From positions 1-33,762 of the forward strand of contig JAMPAZ010000013.1 in the NCBI GenBank assembly GCA_023666965.1: a stretch of 33,762 nt of DNA. Direction: 5' to 3'. The notes beneath the pieces were generated by a model, which did not search any database, was not told the DNA's origin, and worked only from the letters and a program-made list of their open reading frames with translations. Position numbers and translations under genes: made by a program. Shown piece by piece: positions 27,345-33,762 of the stretch. The DNA is from Muribaculum sp. (GTDB lineage: Bacteria > Bacteroidota > Bacteroidia > Bacteroidales > Muribaculaceae). The first letter of the stretch is position 1. The number at the start of each line of letters is the position of its first letter.

Positions 27345-27480
27345 GCTGTAATGTTGTGTAACTTTATTAACTCGTTATCGGGCATATTTATTGTATCGAT
27401 GGCCGAAAATCGGGTTGCCGACAGGTTTTATGCCCCTAATAGTGCTTATTGCCGGTTATGTTGTAGAACATGTGTGCAGA

Positions 27481-27512
27481 TTTGTGCAAAATGGATTATT
27501 CGGGTAACTTTG
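27481..27512 (+). promoter_or_regulatory. Promoter of bglX
   Basis: TTTG at 27481-27484, a 20-base spacer, and TAACTTTG at 27505-27512 match both elements of the Bacteroidota sigma-ABfr consensus with ideal spacing. The predicted start is near 27516, giving a leader of about 38 bases to the ATG at 27554. It is the best promoter in the window. Confidence 0.78.
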
Positions 27513-27553
27513 TGGAAATACAGTTAACAACCCCTATTATCGCTTACGGAAAA

Positions 27554-29827
27554 ATGAAGAGAAGTCTGGTAGCCGCGATTGTGTCCGTGGCACTCGCTCC
27601 TGCATTCATGCATGGAGCTGACAATCAAGATATGGATGAGTATATTGACGACCTGCTGTCAAAGATGACGTTGGAGGAAAAGTTGGGGCAGATGAACCTC
27701 CCTCCTTCCGACGACATTGTGACCGGTGCTCCCATGACGAGCAACATCGGGCAAGCGGTTGCCGAAGGCCGTGCCGGAGGCACCTTCAATGTCAAGGGTG
27801 CCGAAAAAGTCCTGGCTTTACAAAAAATCGCCGTTGAAAAGAGTCGTCTTGGCATCCCGCTGATAATCGGGATGGACGTCATCCATGGCTACGAGACGAT
27901 ATTCCCTATTCCGTTGGCGATGGCCGCTACATGGGACATGCAGGCCGTGGAACGCTCCGCTCGGGTGGCCGCTACAGAGGCGTCTGCCGCGGGAATAAAC
28001 TGGACTTTCAGCCCGATGGTCGACATTAGCCGCGATCCGCGTTGGGGTAGAATGGCCGAAGGTGCCGGCGAAGATCCATATTTGGGCAGTGAAGTGGCTC
28101 GGGCAATGGTGCGCGGTTACCAAGGCGACCTAAAGGCAGATACCCAGATCATGGCTTGTATAAAACACTTTGCCCTTTATGGGGCTTCGGAGGCCGGACG
28201 TGACTATAATACGGTGGATATGAGTCGCCTACGTATGTTTAACGAGTATCTTGCCCCATATAAAGCCGCGGTTGACGAAGGTGCCGGAAGCATTATGACA
28301 TCCTTCAATCTTGTCGACGGCATCCCGGCAACAGCCAATAAATGGCTTGTGACCGATGTCTTACGCGACACGTGGGGTTTCAACGGCTTTGTCGTTACCG
28401 ACTACAATTCCATCGGTGAAATCACTGTCCACGGACTCGGCGAACGGGTTCACGCCTCTGCAATGGCGCTTAACGCCGGAACTGACATGGACATGGCCGC
28501 CGGAGCTTTTATCGGTTCATTGAAGGATGCCATTAAGCGGGGAGAAGTAACCGAGGAGCAGATAGATGTCGCAGTGCGTCGCATCCTTGAAGCGAAGTAT
28601 AGGCTTGGTTTGTTTGAAAATCCCTATAAATACAACGACATTTCTCGCGAAAAGACCGACATTTACACTCGCGCAAATAGGGACGAAGCCCGTTCGGCTG
28701 CAGTTAAGTCATTTGTGCTTCTGAAAAACGAAGGTAACCTTCTTCCGCTCGAACGTAAGGGAAGAATAGCTCTGATAGGGCCGCTTGGCAATACGTCCGA
28801 CAATCTGACCGGCACATGGTGCGTGGCCGCCGACCATTCAAAGTATAAAACTTTGTTGGACGGACTGCGTGATGCCGTCGGCGACCGGGCAGAGATTCTT
28901 TATGCGAAAGGCTCCAATATTTATGCCGACGCAACGACTGAGCGTGGCGTGGCATTCGGGCGTGACATTCGTGATGGCAGAAGCGAGGATGAACTTCTTG
29001 CAGAAGCCTTGGCAACTGTCTCTCAAGCCGATGTAGTAATTGCCGCTGTGGGCGAGATGTCGGAATCGAGCGGTGAATCGGCAAGCCGGACTGACCTCGA
29101 ACTCCCCGACACGCAGAGGCGTCTGCTCGATGCTTTGTTGTCGACGGGAAAGCCTGTGGTTATGCTCAATTTCTCAGGACGTCCTACCGTGATGTCGTGG
29201 GAGGCTGAGCGTGTCCCGGCCATTCTCAACGTATGGTTTGGCGGATCAGAGAGTGCAGATGCCATAGCCGACGTGGTATTTGGCGACGCCAATCCTTCTG
29301 GCAAACTCCCGGTTTCGATGCCGCGTAACGTCGGGCAGATTCCCGTTTACTATAATCATCTGCCTACCGGCCGTCCGGCCCGTGAACCATGGGCAGGGTT
29401 CCAGCAATATGTCAGCAATTATGTCGATGCCCCGAACACTCCGCTGTATCCATTCGGATTCGGTTTGAGCTATACCGATTTTGAGTATTCCGAATTTAAT
29501 ATTTCTTCCACGGAGATGAACATGGACGGCAAGATAACAGCTTCCGTGACCGTAACCAACATCGGCGACCGCGAAGGCGACGAAATAGTCCAGTTTTATA
29601 CGCGCGACCTTGTCGGCTCAATATCACGCCCGGTTCAGGAGCTGAAACACTTTGAGCGAATCAGTCTGCGTCCGGGCGAAAGCAAGACCGTGAGCTTCGA
29701 CATTACGGTCGACTGCCTGAAATTCTATAATTCTGATTTGAAGTTTGTTGCCGAACCTGGCGAATTTCTCGTTATGGTCGGGCCGTCGAGCACTAAAGTC
29801 GCTACTTTAAGTTTCTCGCTCAAATAA
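27554..29827 (+). CDS. bglX: Exported glycoside hydrolase family 3 beta-glucosidase
   Basis: This is a GH3 enzyme of 757 residues, predicted to release terminal beta-linked glucose or similar sugars in the periplasm. It has a signal peptide at about 1-22, then the GH3 barrel with INWTFSPMVDISRDPRWGR and the KHFALYG loop. The nucleophile is Asp283 in VVTDYNS (E. coli BglX uses Asp287). The second alpha/beta domain contains GEMSESSGE, and a C-terminal fibronectin-III-like domain contains VQFYTRD and LRPGESKTV. There is no type IX sorting tail. The ATG at 27554 gives a clean signal peptide and suits the promoter. A further in-frame start at 27470 would lie inside the promoter. Exact sugar specificity is not readable. 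Confidence 0.95.
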   Translation: MKRSLVAAIVSVALAPAFMHGADNQDMDEYIDDLLSKMTLEEKLGQMNLPPSDDIVTGAPMTSNIGQAVAEGRAGGTFNVKGAEKVLALQKIAVEKSRLGIPLIIGMDVIHGYETIFPIPLAMAATWDMQAVERSARVAATEASAAGINWTFSPMVDISRDPRWGRMAEGAGEDPYLGSEVARAMVRGYQGDLKADTQIMACIKHFALYGASEAGRDYNTVDMSRLRMFNEYLAPYKAAVDEGAGSIMTSFNLVDGIPATANKWLVTDVLRDTWGFNGFVVTDYNSIGEITVHGLGERVHASAMALNAGTDMDMAAGAFIGSLKDAIKRGEVTEEQIDVAVRRILEAKYRLGLFENPYKYNDISREKTDIYTRANRDEARSAAVKSFVLLKNEGNLLPLERKGRIALIGPLGNTSDNLTGTWCVAADHSKYKTLLDGLRDAVGDRAEILYAKGSNIYADATTERGVAFGRDIRDGRSEDELLAEALATVSQADVVIAAVGEMSESSGESASRTDLELPDTQRRLLDALLSTGKPVVMLNFSGRPTVMSWEAERVPAILNVWFGGSESADAIADVVFGDANPSGKLPVSMPRNVGQIPVYYNHLPTGRPAREPWAGFQQYVSNYVDAPNTPLYPFGFGLSYTDFEYSEFNISSTEMNMDGKITASVTVTNIGDREGDEIVQFYTRDLVGSISRPVQELKHFERISLRPGESKTVSFDITVDCLKFYNSDLKFVAEPGEFLVMVGPSSTKVATLSFSLK

Positions 29828-29838
29828 TCCGGAGGCTC

Positions 29839-31641
29839 TTAATGCGGCTGTTCTGCGAAGGTGTCAAAGGTTATGATTCGGTCTGAAACGGCGCGGGCTG
29901 TCAAAACATTGTTTATGACAGCGGGGTCGACACCTACCGTGTCGCCCTCTATGCGGTTGGTCATCGAGCTGACCGCAAATGCCGGTTTTCCGGGGGTGAG
30001 TATGCTCTGTCCCATGCCTTTCCAGCTATAGCCGTCGAGATGCATAAGGTTGAGCAGTGTCGGATACATGTCGATTTGCCCCATCACGCCCTCGTAGCGG
30101 CCGCCGACAGGCGAGTTTAAGACTATAAAAGGTGTAAACTGGCGGTCGGAGACAATTGATTTTGCCTCTGCCGATTTTAATATTTCGGCACGGTCCGAAG
30201 CAAGCCCTTCGTGGTCGCCGGTGATTACTATGAGGGTGCTGTCGTAGTCGGGGCGCGAGCGCAGATAGTCGAGCAGCTCCCCTAATGAGCGGTCGGTATA
30301 GTTTGCCATGGTCATGTAGTCGACCATACGTTGCGGATATTTGCCGGAAAAGTCGATGCCTTTAAGCTTCTCGGGAAGACGGAAAGGATTGTGCCCGGAA
30401 TATGTGACAAACTGTATGAAGGCGTTTTCGCCGTCAGGCCATATCTCGCCCGACTTCATCTTTTCGACGCTTTGACGCAAGAACGACCCGTCGCTCAGCT
30501 TTGCCGGATTTCCGACAAGTTCGTCGTTACGCCATGAGTCGCGGTCGAGAAGCGTGTCGATTCCGAATGCGCGAGCTATCGGTTCCTGATTCCACACTAT
30601 AGGTTTGTCGCATGTCAAGATATATCCTTTGACCCCATTTTTCTCTTTAAGGGCTTGGTTTAAAGTGAAATATTTGTTGTCGGGATACTTCATGCTGTAG
30701 ACCGACGACTCCATCGGCATCATTCCTGCATTGAGCAGGAGTTGGCAGTCGATGGAGCGGCCCGAGCCGACTTGGGTCAGCACATTCGGCGCATACAGCG
30801 TAGTTGAGTCCTTAAGCAGCGAGTTTAACACGGGCGTGATTTGTTTCCCGTCGACTTCGCGGTCGATGACCCAGCTTTCGAGCGACTCGCAAAGAATAAT
30901 AACAAGATTTTTCCGCCCCGGGATGCTGTCGGGAAGTGCGACGTAGGGTCGCAACGACTCTTTTTGGCTCATCCATTCCGCTATCATCTGCCTGTCCTCG
31001 TCCGACATGGTCTTTGACGTTCCGATGGCATCGTACAGAACGCTTCCTCCAACGGTGTACACCGGGGTCGTGCATGTCGTATAGTAGCACGACTCTTTCA
31101 ATTTGGAGTAGTGCGCCGTAAATCCGCCTCTGGCGAGTGCGGTAAGGTAGGCTAAAATCCCGGCGACCAGCAGTGTGAGCAGGTAGCGCCACAGGCAACC
31201 TTTGGGGAAGTTGCGCCATGCGGGGATGCATATCAGTGCCGCCGCGGCCGTGGAGAGTGGCAGAAGAATGTCGGCCCAACGCATGGAGTCGACCACGCTT
31301 GCCTTAAAGTCGGCGAGATTTCCTGCCAAAAGATAGCTGTCGAGCGGGATTGCCGTAAAATATGTGCGGCAATACATCAGATTGCACACTAAAAGTATGT
31401 CGACAAGAAACATAACCGCGATTTCCATCCAAAGTCGTCGAGTCAACATGTAGGGAAGCACAATAAGCAACGCTGCAAAAACGGCATTTACATGAAGACC
31501 GATGTCCGACATGGCGCGGAAAGTGGTTCCTGAACACCAAATTACATCGAAAATGATTAACTTAAGGAATGCGGCGGCAACGAGTAGCGTCAATCGGCCG
31601 ACCCACATATCGGCGGGAAAAAGGCGAGAGAAAAGTTTCAT
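29839..31641 (-). CDS. LTA-synthase-like membrane phosphotransferase/sulfatase-fold protein
   Basis: This is a 600-residue inner-membrane protein with about five N-terminal helices (up to residue 171) and a periplasmic alkaline-phosphatase/sulfatase-fold domain. Metal and active-site landmarks are Glu252 in ILCESLESW, the nucleophile region GSGRSIDCQ with Ser296 where LtaS has Thr300, and GDHEG with Asp476-His477. Relatives transfer phosphoglycerol or phosphoethanolamine groups onto glycans or lipids. A Gram-negative bacterium has no lipoteichoic acid, so the acceptor is probably a membrane or surface glycolipid (inference). It starts one base after the formate-channel stop, and its stop codon is 11 bases from that of the convergent bglX. 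Confidence 0.88.
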   Translation of the reverse strand: MKLFSRLFPADMWVGRLTLLVAAAFLKLIIFDVIWCSGTTFRAMSDIGLHVNAVFAALLIVLPYMLTRRLWMEIAVMFLVDILLVCNLMYCRTYFTAIPLDSYLLAGNLADFKASVVDSMRWADILLPLSTAAAALICIPAWRNFPKGCLWRYLLTLLVAGILAYLTALARGGFTAHYSKLKESCYYTTCTTPVYTVGGSVLYDAIGTSKTMSDEDRQMIAEWMSQKESLRPYVALPDSIPGRKNLVIILCESLESWVIDREVDGKQITPVLNSLLKDSTTLYAPNVLTQVGSGRSIDCQLLLNAGMMPMESSVYSMKYPDNKYFTLNQALKEKNGVKGYILTCDKPIVWNQEPIARAFGIDTLLDRDSWRNDELVGNPAKLSDGSFLRQSVEKMKSGEIWPDGENAFIQFVTYSGHNPFRLPEKLKGIDFSGKYPQRMVDYMTMANYTDRSLGELLDYLRSRPDYDSTLIVITGDHEGLASDRAEILKSAEAKSIVSDRQFTPFIVLNSPVGGRYEGVMGQIDMYPTLLNLMHLDGYSWKGMGQSILTPGKPAFAVSSMTNRIEGDTVGVDPAVINNVLTARAVSDRIITFDTFAEQPH

Positions 31642-31642
31642 G

Positions 31643-32434
31643 TCATTTCTTTAAATGAAGGTATGTATGAACGCAGCCGACGAAGAGCGCGCCTCCAACG
31701 ATATTGCCAAGAGTGGCCGGAACGAGATTGTTGAGAAACATCTGCACGAATGTGACATCGGCACCCTCGAGAATACCGCACGGAATGAAGAACATGTTGG
31801 CTATCGAGTGCTCGTAGCCGAGGGCCACGAAGGCGGCCACGGGAAGCCAGCATCCAAACATTTTCGCTCCTCCCGACTTGGCCGACAAGGCAAGCCAAAT
31901 TGCCAGACAAACGCACCAGTTGGCTCCTATACCCTTGATGAAAACCGTCAGCCACGGCATCGACACTTTTGCCTGAGCTATGTTGACGATTGCTGTATGA
32001 TACGGCTCCGGTGTTGTCAGCCCGGCTGAATATACCATGATGTAGACAAACAACAACGCTCCGACGAAATTGCCTAAGTAGACCATTATCCAGTTAAACA
32101 ACACATCTTTTAGCGAGCATCCCTTTGTCATCCAGTAGGGCATCAGCAACGCATTGTTGCCTGTGAAAAGTTCGGCCCCAAGCACCACTACGAGAATCAG
32201 TCCCACCGGAAATGCAACTCCGCTAAGCAACTTTTGCAGTCCCGGGTTTGAAGCCGACAGCTCCGGAAATCCGTAACCGAGAATCAGCGACAGCGTCCCG
32301 CCGAACGCGATATATATTCCGGCCAAAATGGTGAGTACTGCAAACCGCCCATAACCGGACGATTGGAGATCAATCTTGTTTTTGCCGATTTTAAGTACGG
32401 AGTTTATGACTTCTGAAGGAGTGTTGGTGGGCAT
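31643..32434 (-). CDS. Formate/nitrite transporter family channel (FocA-like)
   Basis: This is a pentameric inner-membrane channel of the FNT family, 263 residues, six membrane helices. The key residues fall at the same numbers as in E. coli FocA: Thr91 in GAELFTGN and His209 in GYEHSIANMF. That favours formate, though nitrite or hydrosulfide members share most of this. It is shorter than FocA (285 residues), mostly at the ends. It lies 12 bases after argF' and immediately before the LTA-synthase-like gene. No pyruvate formate-lyase gene is nearby. Confidence 0.93.
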   Translation of the reverse strand: MPTNTPSEVINSVLKIGKNKIDLQSSGYGRFAVLTILAGIYIAFGGTLSLILGYGFPELSASNPGLQKLLSGVAFPVGLILVVVLGAELFTGNNALLMPYWMTKGCSLKDVLFNWIMVYLGNFVGALLFVYIMVYSAGLTTPEPYHTAIVNIAQAKVSMPWLTVFIKGIGANWCVCLAIWLALSAKSGGAKMFGCWLPVAAFVALGYEHSIANMFFIPCGILEGADVTFVQMFLNNLVPATLGNIVGGALFVGCVHTYLHLKK

Positions 32435-32446
32435 ATAGCGTTGTGG

Positions 32447-33400
32447 TTATAGTGATTCAAGAATCCGTTTTAACACCACCTCTGCCGAAATCTCGCGGTT
32501 GGCGGCTTCGGGAATGACGAGCGAGCGCGGACTTTCAATCACGTCGTCGCTGACGATCATGTTACGTCTGACCGGTAAGCAATGCATAAAGAATGCGTCG
32601 TTGGTCAGAGCCATTTTTTCGGCTGTGACAGTCCATGAGAGGTCAGTGCTTAATACTTTGCCGTAGTTGGGATCGGTATAGGCGCTCCAGTTCTTGGCAT
32701 AAACGAAGTCTGCCCCTTCGAGAGCCTTGTCCTGGTCATATTCCACGCGGGCGTTTCCGACGAACATCGGATCAAGTTCGTATCCGTGGGGATGCGTAAT
32801 GACGAAGTCATATCCAGCGGCATTCATCCATTCGGCAAACGAATTCGGGACGGCTTGCGGGAGCGACTTCGGATGAGGTGCCCATGTCATAACAACTTTG
32901 GGCCGATCCACGGTCTTGTGTTCCTCGATCGTAATAAGGTCGGCAAACGATTGGAGCGGATGGCGCGTCGCCGCCTCCATTGAAAAGACGGGTCGACCCG
33001 AGTAGCGGATAAACTGGTTAAGAATCTTTTCCTCATAGTCGTCGGCTTTCGACTGGAACTGGGCAAACGAGCGGACTCCAATCACATCGCAGTAGCAACC
33101 CATGACGGGGATGGCTTCGAGCAGGTGCTCAGGCTTGTCGCCGTCCATTATCACCCCTCGTTCGGTCTCGAGCTTCCAGGCGCCTTGATTGACATCGAGC
33201 ACCATCACGTTCATGCCGAGGTTCATTGCGGCTTTTTGGGTACTTAAGCGTGTGCGCAGCGAAGAATTGAAGAAAATCATCAGCAAAGTCTTGTCCTGCC
33301 CGAGATGCTTATAAGCGAAGCGGTTGGCTTTGACTTCGAGGGCTTCGCGTACGGCCTTGTCCAGTGGCCCTATGTCGTGTACGTTGGTGAAATTTCGCAT
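32447..33400 (-). CDS. argF': N-succinylornithine carbamoyltransferase
   Basis: The enzyme transfers a carbamoyl group to N-succinylornithine in the succinylated arginine pathway of Bacteroidota. In 317 residues it has the carbamoyl-phosphate loop SSLRTR (46-51), RHPLQSFAD and HCLPVRR. Residue 90 is proline in DGDKPEH. In the related acetylornithine enzyme this position is glutamate, and Pro is the determinant for succinylornithine. The near-identity of many blocks to the Bacteroides fragilis enzyme, as I recall it, supports the call. I chose the ATG at 33400: an upstream in-frame start at 33430 lies before the predicted transcript start. It leads an operon with the formate channel and the LTA-synthase-like gene. 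Confidence 0.95.
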   Translation of the reverse strand: MRNFTNVHDIGPLDKAVREALEVKANRFAYKHLGQDKTLLMIFFNSSLRTRLSTQKAAMNLGMNVMVLDVNQGAWKLETERGVIMDGDKPEHLLEAIPVMGCYCDVIGVRSFAQFQSKADDYEEKILNQFIRYSGRPVFSMEAATRHPLQSFADLITIEEHKTVDRPKVVMTWAPHPKSLPQAVPNSFAEWMNAAGYDFVITHPHGYELDPMFVGNARVEYDQDKALEGADFVYAKNWSAYTDPNYGKVLSTDLSWTVTAEKMALTNDAFFMHCLPVRRNMIVSDDVIESPRSLVIPEAANREISAEVVLKRILESL

Positions 33401-33427
33401 TTTGTAAGCAAATGATTGATTATTCCA

Positions 33428-33435
33428 CAAAGGTA
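33428..33435 (-). promoter_or_regulatory. Candidate -7 element for argF'
   Basis: TACCTTTG on the minus strand matches TAnnTTTG and predicts a start near 33424, giving a 24-base leader. No clear -33 TTTG was found upstream. I saw no arginine-operator-like palindrome I could name. Confidence 0.48.
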
Positions 33436-33762
33436 ATGAAAATATCGTTAATTTAATAATCCGTTAATTGTTGCCCTGATTGTTGAGAGTAGGTGATGAA
33501 AAATATTTGCAAAAGTCGTCTGCAAGACAGAAAATTTCTGTAATTTTGTCCTCGGTTATCATGAATAATACATTGTAAATGTTATACTTAGAGTTACTGT
33601 AAATTTACAAAGTTCTCATGAATCCCACAAGAAAATCAGCCACTTAGTTTATTCCAAAAGGCTGATTGTTTTACATTTAATATTGTAGATTCTTATATCG
33701 AACCCACGTTAAATAAGTGCGAAGAAAAAATCATTAATAAATTAAATTCATCTGAAAATAAT
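33436..33762. other. Right-edge AT-rich non-coding region with palindrome and hairpin
   Basis: There is no reading frame of note. The plus strand has TAATTTTG at 33541-33548, a -7-like element that could serve a gene beyond the window, though no -33 element sits at the right distance. The perfect palindrome TGTAAATTTACA lies at 33598-33609, with further TGTAAA/TTTACA half-sites at 33574 and 33670, which could be an operator. A hairpin with 7-bp arms, ATCAGCC (33635-33641) and GGCTGAT (33660-33666), is followed by TGTTTT and may be a leader or weak terminator structure. Confidence 0.4.

Noticed and set aside
30812-31279. 155-codon minus-strand frame
   Set aside because: It overlaps the LTA-synthase-like gene in another frame, is rich in Arg and His, and has no domain.
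1-33762. tRNA, rRNA or insertion-sequence genes
   Set aside because: I read the gaps between genes for cloverleaf-like arms, rRNA segments and transposase motifs and recognised none. A covariance-model search could still find a small RNA I missed.

Overview
The window looks like chromosome from a Bacteroidales bacterium, most likely of the Muribaculaceae or a near relative. The clues are Bacteroidota-type promoter motifs (TAnnTTTG, with TTTG about 20 bases upstream), a fused SecDF, the type IX secretion proteins PorZ and PorV, a PCMD-domain protein, and a succinylornithine-type carbamoyltransferase carrying the diagnostic Pro90. No rRNA, tRNA, CRISPR array, transposase or phage gene was recognised. 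The family assignment is an inference.

Left part (about 1-8100), minus strand: a three-gene cassette. In transcription order it encodes (i) an exported, membrane-anchored von Willebrand A protein with an intact MIDAS motif, (ii) a 927-residue protein with an N-terminal tubulin/FtsZ-like GTPase domain, and (iii) a 1088-residue protein with a papain-like cysteine protease domain followed by coiled coils and two membrane helices. A promoter precedes the first gene and a 16-bp hairpin sits between the second and third. By eye the cassette is more AT-rich than the rest of the window. It is the best candidate here for an undescribed system: possibly an envelope-spanning apparatus linking a periplasmic vWA domain to a cytoplasmic tubulin-like filament and a protease.

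Middle part (8100-21540): a 620-base gap with a suspected dispersed repeat and a terminator; then the minus-strand group nadA-leuS-rdgB-porZ (NAD synthesis, leucyl-tRNA charging, nucleotide-pool cleaning, type IX secretion); an NlpC/P60 cell-wall hydrolase; a long inverted-repeat element; and an MsbA-like ABC exporter with rpiB. On the plus strand is a tightly overlapping trio: a NapH-like iron-sulfur membrane protein, thyA and folA. ThyA makes dTMP and dihydrofolate, and FolA recycles the folate.

Right part (21540-33762): a strong bidirectional terminator separates folA from the convergent secDF. Then come the minus-strand group porV-ispF-PCMD protein, the divergent exported beta-glucosidase gene bglX with a near-perfect promoter, and the minus-strand group argF'-formate/nitrite channel-LTA-synthase-like phosphotransferase. 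The last 330 bases are AT-rich non-coding sequence with a palindrome, a hairpin and a promoter-like site that may belong to a gene beyond the window.
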